DNA of 64,000 nucleotides. It comes from Jackrogersella multiformis (Eukaryota > Ascomycota > Sordariomycetes > Xylariales > Hypoxylaceae). Made by a program: the position numbers and the translations under genes. Below the pieces are notes generated by a model. The model searched no databases. It was not told where the DNA came from and saw nothing but the letters and a program-made list of their open reading frames with translations. The first letter of the stretch is position 1. Every line of letters begins with the position of its first letter. The stretch is taken from NCBI GenBank assembly GCA_902806575.1, contig CADCXD010000010.1, positions 2,728,001 through 2,792,000 on the forward strand, given 5' to 3'. Below, in pieces: positions 27,514 through 37,325 of the stretch.

Positions 27514-28705
27514 TCAGTTATTTAAACCCAACCTATCCTCAATAACAGTCACGATCTCCCTCCAGTCCATCATCCCGCCGTCCCCAATATCGCCGCAAGC
27601 AAGGATCTTGCTCTGCGGCTTCAGGACCTCGAACCAGCCTTCAACTTCATCTGCGCTTTCGCCGCGCCTTTTGCGTTTCTCTTCTACGGCTTGCCCTTCT
27701 TCGTCGGTTGATACCTGGGCCGCCTTCTTGCTGGCGCGGTTGACGCCCCATTCCTCCTCTAGCACGCGCAGCGACTTGGCGGTGATGGGGTGCCGCCACA
27801 TCGCTGTGTTCATGGCTCTGCGGGAAGGGGTTAGCAAGTATTTCTCGGGAGAAGAGAGATATATAAAGGAATATAAAAGAAATTTCATAAAAGCTTGTGA
27901 CGCTAGGTATATCCCAAGAGCAAGATATCGGAAGACAGATCTATACAGGCTATCATAGACGAGAGAAAGAATTGGGTTGGGGATAGTCTGATACTTACGG
28001 TGCCACGAGGATATGCTTCTTCTGCCTCCTTCCGCTGCCTCCGTTAGCGAGGGCCTCCTCGCCGCTCGACGCGGCAAGGTCACTGTCGAGCTCGCCCCAC
28101 GCGTCCCAGGCGCGCACCACGCTCGTCAGGATGCCGTCCGCGAAGCCGCCCACGATCTTGGCCATGGTGTTTGCGCTCAGGGGCGCGATGACCAGGATGT
28201 CGGCCCCTGTTCCTCGGGTTAGTTAGATGATCACAGGTCGAGTATGGGGTTAGGTGTAGTAGGGTCGGAGGGTCGGCTCTAGGGGGTGAAAGGGAGGGGA
28301 AGGAGGGATGGAGATCTTACACCGCCGCAGCTCAATGTGCAAGATAGCATCGCCGCGCTTCCAGGGCTCGCGCCACTCGTCCGCGTCCACGTAGACGCCG
28401 TCGACGCAGGGCATCGACAGCAGCGAGGACATGGGAGGCTGCTCGCGGGACTGGCCGGCGAGGAAGCGGGTCGCGGCGGGCGTCAGCAGGACCCGGATGC
28501 TGAGCCCCTTGCCGGCGTCCCTCCCGGCGTGCTGCGAGGCCAGGGCCTCGATGATCAGCGGCAGCTTGATGGTGGCGACGGAGCCGGAGGCCGCGAGCAG
28601 GAGGTGCTTCTTGTTGTCCCGGAGGGAGGTGGTCAGGCTGGCGAGGGAGTTCTTGCGCCGGCGCTCGTGGTGCGCGTCGTGCTTGGGGGAGATGGCTTGG
28701 AGCAT
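27514..28705 (-). CDS. Phosphopantothenoylcysteine decarboxylase (Hal3/Cab3-type flavoprotein)
   Basis: Decarboxylates 4'-phosphopantothenoylcysteine to 4'-phosphopantetheine in coenzyme A synthesis, using FMN. Three exons: 28321-28705, 27999-28206 and 27514-27817 (introns 114 and 181 nt); 298 residues. Flavoprotein fold with LLLAASGSVATIKLP near the N-terminus. The catalytic set is complete: His123 in LHIELRRW, Asn141 in APLSANTMAKI, the PAMNTAMW motif at 198-205, and the clamp cysteine Cys272 in LACGDIGDGGM. Splicing inside RRW and PAMN restores these motifs exactly. A charged insert (about 222-258) separates the last two motifs. In S. cerevisiae the active site is shared between Hal3/Vhs3 and Cab3; here one chain carries all of it, so a homotrimer is likely. 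Confidence 0.93.
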
Positions 28706-29588
28706 CTTTCGTCGTCGCTGTTTTACTGGTGGTTATGAATGTGGGTTATTTTACCTTTTTGGTTCGAGTACCTAGTAGGTTGTATAGATTGATGAGCTAT
28801 TATATGTGATGACAGATGATAAAAGTCTTGTGCTACATAAATGATAGAGTCGGGTCCCATTCACGACAGGATCAGTGTAACATAAATAATACTCGGGACG
28901 TCAAGATGATGGCATGCTCTGTCCGACGAGATCGGAGGTTTAATGTAGGTTTTCTTTATTAGGTAATGTTAAATAGTGTTGAAAAGGGTTAGATAAGCAG
29001 ATCACGGGTGAGGCAATTGACGTTGGAGCTTTCCCTTTGTAGTCGGTTTAGAGTTATCTTAACCCAGCTTGGCAGCTCCTCGCGACCGGAGGGCCGACAG
29101 TAGCCTGGAACGGCCCACCTGGATCTCGCGTCATACCATCGTGTTACGGGTAACGCGTTTTGGGGAAGGAAGTCACGGAACATGAGGAAAACTTACGGTT
29201 TCTCTACAGATGTGGCGACTCACTTAGGCATTGCGATTTGTCATATGATGGATGACTGTATTAAGGAAATCGCGTTTGCATAACAGCAGAACGCGGGGTC
29301 GATCGACCGGAGAAGTAGCTATGTACTGTGCTACCAGATGTGAGGGAAAAGGGACAGGGTGGGGTGGTGGGGTAATGAATCTAGGGACTTTGCGATCTGG
29401 GACGTGATTGGTCCCGATCAAGCAATGCCGGCGTATTCCGTGTTGGTGCTATGCGGCTACCGAAGATTACCCCACAACCTTATTTCCTTGACTTCCTCAC
29501 ACAACTTCCTCGTACCTAGGTACCATCCAGAGAATCCCATCCTCCGACTTAGATGTGCTTAATTGGTAGGCAGCATCTAGTTGGTCGT
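28706..29588. other. Intergenic
   Basis: Promoter side of the decarboxylase gene, then spacer. A GC-richer patch at about 29040-29170 stands out from its AT-rich surroundings but codes for nothing I recognise. CCTAGGTACC occurs at about 29514. Confidence 0.4.
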
Positions 29589-29642
29589 CTATGAATCCTC
29601 GCCATCCATATCGTCCCATGAGTTACCCCAGCGGTGTGTTCA

Positions 29643-29795
29643 CTGCAAAAAAGAGAGTTAGTACATTACTTATTTAGGTAGGTAGCTAGGTAACAACACT
29701 CCTTGGTAAGCTAAATTAGGAGGCTTAATTCCCAAGACAGGGCAAGAAAAGGTAAAAGGGAGAAAAAAAGAAAGGCTCTAGGCTCTGTTACTTAC
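29643..29795 (-). repeat. Introner-like intron A (153 nt)
   Basis: On the minus strand it begins GTAAGTAACA and ends TACTAACTCTC...TTTTTTGCAG. Besides the splice signals it shares with intron B the segments CTGTCTTG, a CCCTTT-type pyrimidine tract and GGAGT(G)TTGTT in the same order, with almost the same length (153 against 151). Confirmed introns elsewhere in the window are not alike in this way. Confidence 0.6.
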
Positions 29796-29869
29796 GGGAA
29801 CCCATGAGGTGTTTTCATCACCCAAATCCTCCTCGTGCCTCGAACGCTTGGTAGGCTGCTTGCCTTCCC

Positions 29870-30020
29870 CTACAAAAACGAGAGTTAGTAATTATGTAAG
29901 GAGTTCAGTAGTACCAAGCAGGCATTAGGAGAAACAACTCCTCAGTTAGCCCAATTAAAGATGTTGAATTGCTCTCAAGACAGGCCAAGAGGGGGAAAGG
30001 GAACTCTCGATGTTACTTAC
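29870..30020 (-). repeat. Introner-like intron B (151 nt)
   Basis: On the minus strand it begins GTAAGTAACATCGAGAG and ends TTACTAACTCTCGTTTTTGTAG. It aligns along its length with intron A: donor, pyrimidine tract, GGCCTGTCTTG against GCCCTGTCTTG, GGAGTTGTT, and the TACTAACTCTC branch region. The similarity covers interior sequence that splicing does not constrain, which suggests common descent rather than convergence. Confidence 0.6.
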
Positions 30021-30039
30021 CATTCTAAGTGGGACGGGC

Positions 30040-30657
30040 TTAACGGCCACTGCCCTTCACCTTCGTAGAATTTGTGACCCGCTTCCAGACGGGGCGTTCT
30101 CCGTTAGTCATCTTGCTGATCACTTCGTCCATCTCGTGCTCAGGCATTCTTGCGTAGACTTCGTCAGGGAACTCTACTGGTCGTGTTCCAATCCACTCAT
30201 CAATGGCTCCCGCCAGCTTGCCTTGCTTGTGGTCCTTATCGTCCTGGGGAAGACCTCGAAAGTGCGTGAATTTGTTGTAAAGACGACGGGCATCGAAGAA
30301 CTTCTTCAAGAGGTGGGGGAATTGGCCATCAGGAATGCCGTGTGTCCAAGAGTGCATCTTGCGGGCTGACTCGATAATGGCGTCGACAGATTTATCGGCC
30401 TCACCATTCTCAACGTTATTCGCCATCTTGTTGACGTCGACCATAATGGCTGCGAGAAGAGCGTCGACTTGGTACTCTTCGAATTCGGGCACACGCTCCT
30501 CGATGGCAAACATCATACCCACGCCGTCTCTGTTGTTTTCGAAAATCTTGTGATTCTCTGAGAAGACGAATCCGTGACGAGGGAGGATATCCTCCAATTT
30601 GGGATCGACGATCTCTTCCGGGGCCTGCGCCCACAATCGATGCTTCCACCAGACCAT
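30040..30657 (-). CDS. Fungal protein of unknown function, probably C-terminally truncated
   Basis: An open frame of 205 residues from the ATG at 30657 (MVWWKHRLW) to TAA at 30040. I do not recognise the family. The protein is mixed charged and helical, with conserved-looking aromatic stretches (HSWTHGIPDGQFPHLLKKFF, RLYNKFTHFRGLP) and no signal peptide or membrane segment. Codon use and length make it a credible gene. It is followed in frame by eroded exons (29589-30039) separated by two similar introns, so the ancestral product was probably about 50 residues longer with an acidic tail. Confidence 0.7.
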   Translation of the reverse strand: MVWWKHRLWAQAPEEIVDPKLEDILPRHGFVFSENHKIFENNRDGVGMMFAIEERVPEFEEYQVDALLAAIMVDVNKMANNVENGEADKSVDAIIESARKMHSWTHGIPDGQFPHLLKKFFDARRLYNKFTHFRGLPQDDKDHKQGKLAGAIDEWIGTRPVEFPDEVYARMPEHEMDEVISKMTNGERPVWKRVTNSTKVKGSGR

Positions 30658-32500
30658 GATGATGATGGAATATGGAGAGAAAAAGATGCAGGTTTTTTGA
30701 TAGGAACGAATTCGGATGATGAAGTTATTAGAAGGAAGCTTACTGACGATGGTATTGTCGATGGAAACCTTAGTATCTTGATGAAGATATCGTTGTTAAT
30801 GAGTAAAAGGTTGTTAAAGGTGGGATGGTTGTGTTGGTAAGTATGGAGTTGTAAGAGATTTGTTGTAGAAATAAATAGGTTTCTAAGTTTTCTAATTTCG
30901 TGGGAGATGTTAATATTTATATAGAAAATTAGGTCTACGTATAAGTCCGTAAGTACCTAGGTATCGTAATCAGTGTGGGTCTAAGGTAATAGGTAGCTAC
31001 TCGGGGCGTAACGATAATTAAACCGGGCCCTTAAGCTTCTATATGACTCACTTACAAGGGACAAAGACCAGTTATCACCACGGGCCAGTACTATCACGCC
31101 CCCCCTTGCCCCCCCGAACTGAGTTTACAAACAAATAAGACCTCTATCGACCTTATACTGTGTATTTTGGTACCTACCTTGTTAGGTATTTAAGTACATG
31201 TAACATGGGTGATGTCATGGGCGGAGTCTGGAAAGCCACGAGGAAAAGGTGAGGATAAGGTGAGGACGAGGTGAGGGAAAAGGTGAAGGTTTCAAATGTT
31301 GTATTAGAAAGTAACATATTAATCAGCTTATCTCAGGATGGTTAGTGATACAAACAGTACCTAGCAATTGATAAGATGCTCCGAAATGGCTGGCGTCTGC
31401 AGTCATATGGGTATCTATCCGGGTAGGGGCATCTTCATGATAATTACCTAGGTAGTGATGCCTTAGGAACACGAGAAATAGAAATGTCGCCACCAGCGAA
31501 TATGTGAGTCAGAAACTACAGCTCAATAATGTCAGTGCATTATTAGAAAAGACGATAACGTCATAAGTCATAATAATAAACCATCTGGCTACTATCGTTG
31601 TTATCAGATAACCTAATGGATTAGGAACTGAATATAATCTGAGTAGGGGGGTTGAAACTGAGGAATGAACATTCCTGAATATGTTAAAGCTACCTATCAT
31701 CGGCACCTCCGTCTGCCCCAACTGCTCCTAAGGCTCAAGCAACAGAGGGCTCACGTCGGTCTCGAGGCGCAAAGGTAGGTAGTTATTGTGACACGATTGA
31801 TAAAATCCGAAATTCAGAGAGAATGTATATATTAAGCTTAATAGAGATGACCGGGAAACCTCGAAAACAATCAAATCATATCTGCTTCCACATTATCGAC
31901 TGGAATATGAGGGGTATATGGTGGGCTTTTAGATTGGATGTGTAACTCTTATTTGACGGGTAACTTAGAAACTTCAGATGATATGGAATCGGATGTGGTT
32001 GACTGTCCATGATATAAGGTAACTACCTAGGTGCCTAGGTAGATAGTTCTACAGCAATATGACAGGACAAACATAATAGTGGCAAACTAAGTCACTAACA
32101 CACATGACGTGGTACGTGGGATATTCTATGAAAAGGAGAAGTTGACCTTGACCTTATCGACCCCGAGTCTTTAAATACGTACCTATTGGATTTATGAAAC
32201 AATACATTTCGAACTTCATTAATGAATAATTCATATGATTTGTAGTAGTCGGATTACTTGGAAAACTTGGGAGGCACATATGAATATCACGATAGATTCA
32301 TATTGGCAATCAAACTGTCTGACTGCTGGATTGCGTCTAGGTATCGACACGTGTGTATCGTATTTAAATTATTCCCTTTTATTGCTCTAAGTACTTATTG
32401 GGACATAGGTATTCAAATTCAGGTAGTTAACCTTTCTGATCTTGTCTTGATTGAATTCACTAGACCACTTCCCCTATCGAGTTTAATACCAAATTCCTTC
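30658..32500. other. Intergenic
   Basis: AT-leaning spacer with CCTAGGTA palindromes (about 30955 and 32025-32040), short C runs near 31100 and GAGGTGAGG-type repeats at 31240-31290. No supported gene. Confidence 0.4.
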
Positions 32501-32878
32501 ATGTCGTTGTCATCAAACACCCGCGAAAAGGCACCTAGCCATATAGTGCGATTGGAAATCATCACCGCCGCCGTTAGCTGCGCAACACAATTCCTAGTCG
32601 CCGCACTGCTCTTCTGGATACTCGGCAAACTTGATTCTCCCACCTTTCTCTGCACCAGACGCGGCAAGTACCACATCCAGCAGCGAACCTACGATTTAAG
32701 CACAACATGGACATACACGTTGGAGGATTTCATTCAGATTTCGTTCTTGTTGATCTCATTATGTGGGTTCCTGATCATGGCGCGACAATTGATGCCGGCA
32801 TGTTTATGGCTGGGATATCCTAAGGTAATCCTCGATAAGGGTCAGCCTGCTGGTGGGAGGAATTTCTCTTCAATGTGA
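32501..32878 (+). CDS. Possible small two-pass membrane protein
   Basis: A frame of 125 residues from the ATG at 32501 (MSLSSNTREK) to TGA at 32876-32878. Two hydrophobic segments of membrane length are visible: around residues 20-45 (AVSCATQFLVAALLFWILG) and 84-103 (ISFLLISLCGFLIMA), separated by a polar loop with two cysteine/arginine-rich turns. The frame is open upstream to 32258, but that part looks non-coding. No family recognised, so this is a tentative call based on composition. Confidence 0.35.
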   Translation: MSLSSNTREKAPSHIVRLEIITAAVSCATQFLVAALLFWILGKLDSPTFLCTRRGKYHIQQRTYDLSTTWTYTLEDFIQISFLLISLCGFLIMARQLMPACLWLGYPKVILDKGQPAGGRNFSSM

Positions 32879-33270
32879 GACTCTAAAAATACCGGGGATT
32901 AATATAATCTCTCTTTCTCACACACGCGTATGCTACCGCCTTCCTTAGTATACGACTCTAATAATACCCTTTTTCTTCGATATTACCTTGGCGGCGAGGA
33001 TAAACGGGGATCAAAGTTGTTGGATATATATAGCCGGAGCACTACATCCACGTTGTATGTTATTACGAAATACGGATATATCTATCGGGCTCATAGATAG
33101 ATATATATTTTATCTCCTAACGGCATATACAAAACCCCCGACTTTCTACATCTTGCCGGCCATCATTCACTTATACATATTGCCCATATGCTCATACGCC
33201 AATAAGTTTCATTGATATCCACAGTATATACTTATAACCTACCTAGGTACATATATGTGACGTAGAGAAT
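32879..33270. other. Intergenic
   Basis: AT-rich spacer with a CCTAGGTAC motif near 33243. I see nothing else. Confidence 0.4.
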
Positions 33271-35120
33271 CTATAAACGACTCTTCTCTAGGTTTGCTTC
33301 GTTGCGTTGAAAGACTGGCAAACGCCGAACAAAATCATCCCACGATCCTTCATCGACTATCGGTACTTTCATCCACGCAGCTGCCCCTGCTTCGCCGAGT
33401 AGAGTTTGTAGATGTGGCAACATCGCTTCAGTGGCCTGGGCGTCGCGGACAAGGAGTTCTTTCCTGGTACAACCTTCATACTCGCAGTACCAGCTCATGT
33501 CAGACATAACGCAAATGGACTCAAAAAGATCTAGTATTCCTTGTGTGACTTTCCCTCCGCTGGCTGCGGCTTCGTAAGCCATCCGATGGCCTGTGGCCTC
33601 GACGAGCGCTTTGCAACGAGGGAGTATGTGCGCGTTGAACGGTTTGTCGCGATGGTCGCTTTGGTTCAGCGACGCCAATATCTCTTGTGCTTCTTTCCAG
33701 ACACCTGCTTCGTGTCTAGCAAGACGGCAATCCTTCATCTTGGAGGGCGGAAGTTCGTAGCGGCCAAGAAGAACTTCCGATGCTAAGCCTGTTGAGACAT
33801 AATGGGTAAGTTGATTCCTAAGTGGAGTCCATATTTGAAAACGTACGTATACAAAGGACTGTGTAGTCTCCTTCAGCAACGCTATTTCCCTTTAACGAAG
33901 CCATGATTTCGTGAATCCGGTTATGTGCGAAGAGGCCTTGCCACCCACAGCGTTCTGAAAGCTCGTTGAGCGTAGCCTGGGTTGTCGGGCTCACAGTTGC
34001 CTTGAAACACGTAGCTACACCGTGCTGGACGGCTTGACTGAGCGAGTTATCTAGAAACATACTAATAGCATCATCAGCAAAGGCATCGAAGACTGATGCC
34101 TGGGCAATCGCATTTAGTATCGGTTTGTACTGTGTGGCGAAGCTGATGATAGGAACTCTCTCGCCTGGAACATTACCGGCCACTTGTCTCCGAAGACTAT
34201 AGGTCCCGACTATGTAGGCCATTTGGTAGAGAGCAGGGATGTTATACATGGATAGGGATAACGTTCCTACGGCGACTCTCCAGATCTGATTGAAGAAATT
34301 TACCCGCTGGTCAAGGTTCGCGTTCGGTAACCCAAGAAGAGAGTTAGGACTGAGTTGAACATGGTCAAATGTTGTGATGGCGTGATCAAGTGCCTTGGAG
34401 CCATTTCGTCTTGGAAGGGGTCGAGATGTGATTCCGGGACACAATTGGCTTGAATCATTCAATTTGACAATGAACGGTTTCACGCCATAGTCAACACCAT
34501 TCGATATGAGTCTTGCAAATACCACGCCAACCCGTGGCATGCTAGCCCAGGGTGTGGTAGGCGGCATAGCTTTAGCGGCAGATTTACTAGGAGTATGTAG
34601 GTCGAAAGAACCATCTGGTAGGCGTGTTGCTGTTGTTTCTATGTTACGAGCATCTAACCCATGCCCGATTTCGGTTAGTAGGTACTCGCCGCAGATATCA
34701 AAGTTCTCGAGATCCTGAAGTAGCGACTGAAGATCAGGCCGTTGCCGCGCAAATCTACCGATCGTTCCCATGCATAAATTCCAGTGAATAGCGAGAATCG
34801 TCGACACAGCTATATCCGCTATACAAACAGCTATTATATCGTTAGGGTTTGTATGGTATTATGGTTGGATATACTTACGATGACGAAAGAACTCCCAGAA
34901 TTTCGGCTGCATCTCCACGATGTCATTTACGGTGATGCCTAAAAACTTTGCTATTAGCTTAGATCAGAACTACGAGATTCTTATGATAAGTACCGCTCTG
35001 TTGGCATATTACACGAGCTCTCTTATAACACCGGCTTATTTGGGATGGATCTGGGAAGTCCATATAATCACACCTGGTGTCCCAGATATCTTCGTCGAGC
35101 TTGTAATTGAAGGTAGCCAT
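33271..35120 (-). CDS. Acyl-CoA oxidase/dehydrogenase-like flavoprotein
   Basis: Four exons: 34994-35120, 34879-34938, 33847-34809 and 33271-33788 (introns 55, 69 and 58 nt); 555 residues. Junctions restore family sequence: QQSGITVNDIVEMQPKFWEF, FFRHPVSTILAIHWNLC and VLCIRLASEVLLGRYELP. The middle part has the acyl-CoA oxidase pattern (YLLTEIGHGLDARNIETTA, then a beta domain with RVGVVFARLI and PGITSRPLPRRNG), followed by the helical C-terminal domain. It lacks an obvious C-terminal SKL-type peroxisomal signal, although it ends EKSRL, which is close to a weak one. Such short oxidase-like proteins are frequent in accessory or secondary-metabolite loci; the substrate cannot be predicted. Neighbours give no pathway. 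Confidence 0.8.
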
Positions 35121-35993
35121 ATTTTCCACTGCTAAAAACTCGGGAAATGATGTTTCTATGCGACATATATGGGAATAATATGATTTAACCTAATGAACTT
35201 CTGTTATCATATAAACCTTTTATCACAGACCAAAACCAGTTGAAAAGGAGGGAGTTTTGGATAGCTTTACGGAGCCAAAAGAATTCCGGAAAAGGTGTAA
35301 TTATAGGTAGAAAAGCAGGGCCTAGCAGCGGGTATAGCTCCACATTTATATTATTACACTTTCATACCTACTCGGCTCGAAGCACCGGAGATGAATTAGT
35401 ATGCTGGCGTCATTTCGAACATTATCGTGGGATAATAGTGGAGAGGAGTAAAGGGGCCCAGGGGGACTTATGGTAGGTAAGCATGAGTGGCATAGTAATC
35501 TTGCCCGACAGGAGGCGGACCTAGGGATAAGGGTAATAACGACCATGTTGCGCGAGAAGCTCTCGAAAAAACTGTTATGGCCGCGGTAAATACCTAGTAC
35601 AGGAAGCATACCTTTCTTAATCCTGTGCTATATGTATCACTTCCTATGAGAGCACACCTCCAACAAGTTAAGATACTTTTACTAGGTCTAACTTAACCTT
35701 CAATAAAAAGACTTCTGATGTTTCTTTTCTTTTCTTAAAACTCTGAAGCCAGATGGAACTATCTTACTTGATGAGTATCTAGGAAAGTAGGTACTAAAGA
35801 TACATGCCCGAGTTTATCGAGGGTTATTATGTCAGGCATGAGGGGGTGATGAGGTTCGAATCCGATACGTGTCAAAAGATTTGGGCCCTCTTTTGTATTA
35901 ATAAACATTTATTACCAAGCCCACAATCATTGCTTTCCATTAAGCAGTTCTTTTATATAACATGGATGCAATGCAATTTAAAATAATAGTTAT
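35121..35993. other. Intergenic
   Basis: Promoter side of the oxidase-like gene and spacer. Several short open frames, none convincing. A GGTTCGAATCC (B-box-like) sequence at 35853-35863 is not part of a foldable tRNA. Confidence 0.4.
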
Positions 35994-36301
35994 TGTTAGG
36001 AGTGGTGTAACGGGCAGCACCATAGCTGCACCTAAAGGGGTACATAGTAACCTTTAGGTGTGGCCATGGTGGCTGGGGAGAAGATGTGGCGCACCAGGGA
36101 TGGTGGCCCGTGCTGGTGATGACTCACTTCAGGTGCTGGCCTGTGCTTACGTGGCCTGTGCGCAAGTAAAGGTGCCTTCTATTTAAGGCACCTAATGATG
36201 TAACCTTACGTTACCTTTCTTCCTTTTTTAATAAGCTAAAATAAATCCATACCAATCCGAATTCAGTAGCATAGCCTCATCCGATTCGATTAAACGTGAC
36301 A
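35994..36301 (+). repeat. LTR of a second, unrelated retrotransposon
   Basis: A 308-bp segment that starts TGTTAGGAGTGG and ends AAACGTGACA, the TG...CA ends of an LTR. It has normal GC in its first half and a TATTTAAGG-type core-promoter-like sequence near 36180. Immediately after it comes TGGTGCTATTTAC at about 36304, which has the TGG expected of a primer-binding site copied from a tRNA 3' end. No second LTR was found downstream, so the element would be truncated. It does not resemble the LTR at 37017. Confidence 0.5.
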
Positions 36302-36845
36302 AGTGGTGCTATTTACAAATTGGGGGTTTTTTGGTAACAGCTGTCGACACCTGCTGCTACCCGCATTGCTCTTTTAATCGTAGTTATTTTATAAAACTCT
36401 AGGTTAAACCTTTACAGCGAAAAGAATAAGTCACATTAGAAAGCCGGCGACAATGAGGTCAAATCTTGCAATACACGGAGCAAGCCAAGCACCAGCGCGC
36501 TAGGTTAAAACATTACGAGCTACAGTAGAAGCTTTAATAGGGGTTGCCCCGGAGCGATAATAAAATTTCCTAGTTATATGAAAGACATTATTGCCAGAAC
36601 TATAAAGCTACGTACAGAGCTACATACGCCCGGGGCGACGGCCGGGTCTTATAATATTACAAGATTAATTATAAGTGCCCAGGCAAGTAAGGAAGGAATT
36701 GGATTGTAATATGAGAATAATTGCCATAGAAATAACCGTGCGGTGAGTGGCAGCTGATGACAGCTGTTTCAAGAAACCAATCTGTAAAAAACAAAACCCC
36801 TAAAAATCCCCCCAGATAGCCAATCTAGACTGGCCGATAGCATCA
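36302..36845 (+). other. Probable remnant of retrotransposon internal sequence
   Basis: Follows the putative LTR and primer-binding site. An ATG at about 36452 opens a frame that is soon broken by TAG/TAA codons. Stretches such as the one around 36540-36650 look like coding sequence interrupted by stops, consistent with mild RIP. The end of the remnant is unclear; it stops before the gene fragment at 36846. Confidence 0.35.
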
Positions 36846-37016
36846 TCATTGTAATATTTCTCGAAACCTGTTTTTGACAGCTTGGTGCCTATCAATCGCC
36901 GCCCATTCGAGCATGTTATGGAGATATCTCCACAGCGATAAAAAGTGGTCGAACTCTTTTAACGCGAAAGACTTAATCGTTCTGGTGATATACTTTTCAC
37001 CGTCGAACCAAGTAAC
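36846..37016 (-). pseudogene. 3' fragment of the split DUF7924-type nuclease-like gene
   Basis: Reading the minus strand away from the retrotransposon, directly from the target duplication, gives 54 codons in the frame of the gene half at 43508-44574: TWFDGEKYITRTIKSFALKE, later LSLWRYLHNMLEWAAIDRHQ, then TGA at 36846-36848. This is the kind of C-terminal helix-rich end (FxxFxxHVRNIxxWG-like) expected after the nuclease-like core. It has no stop or frameshift of its own. Confidence 0.8.
37012..37016. repeat. Target-site duplication GTAAC, left copy
   Basis: GTAAC directly precedes TGTGATAAGG, the first base of the left LTR. The same five bases directly follow the right LTR at 43508-43512. 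Confidence 0.85.
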
Positions 37017-37325
37017 TGTGATAAGGGCAATAGGACTTGGAATTATAGTTCAATTTCGAGTAATAATTCTCTATGGTCTTAAGGTCCTTACCTTCTCTTT
37101 CTTCTTGCGAAGGAAGGCGTAATAACTTATATATATATAATTTAAATATCTCTTTAAGCGTCGTTAACGCCTTTTTAATCTTATTAATTTAATCTTATAT
37201 ATATTAATTAAATTTTTTAATTAATTTTATTTAATAGTTTTGTTTTATAAGTTTTAATATATTTTATATTTATTAATTTATATATATTAATTATATTTTA
37301 TTTTATAAAGTTTATTTATATAATA
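37017..37325 (-). repeat. Left LTR (3' LTR by inferred orientation)
   Basis: 309 bp, TGTGATAAGG to ...TATAATA; the terminal TA would be CA before RIP. The first ~105 bases have normal GC and the rest is AT-converted. Homology with the right LTR stops exactly at TATAATA, where the interior TTAGTTTT begins. Confidence 0.9.

Larger units (their letters stand above)
29589..30039 (-). pseudogene. Degraded C-terminal exons of the 30.0-30.7 kb gene
   Basis: Past the present stop (TAA, 30040-30042) the same reading frame runs on to a GTAAGT donor, then through two well-spliced exons (29796-29869 and 29589-29642) to a final TAG, without any frame change. The frame is broken only by three stops: TAA at 30040, TAG shortly after it, and TGA at the start of the last exon. 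The encoded segments look like real protein: KQPTKRSRHEEDLGDENTSW and HRWGNSWDDMDGEDS, basic then acidic. The three stops are what C-to-T changes at CAA, CAG and CGA would give. Alternatively these are 3' UTR exons of a gene that truly ends at 30040. Confidence 0.55.

Noticed and set aside
29040..29170. GC-rich patch resembling structured RNA
   Set aside because: No match to rRNA or other RNA motifs that I can recognise; kept only as a compositional remark.
35853..35863. GGTTCGAATCC, B-box-like
   Set aside because: No T-stem pairing and no upstream tRNA arms.
36874..37122. 82-codon open frame on the + strand
   Set aside because: It spans the opposite strand of the gene fragment and the left LTR; it is a by-product of the insertion junction.
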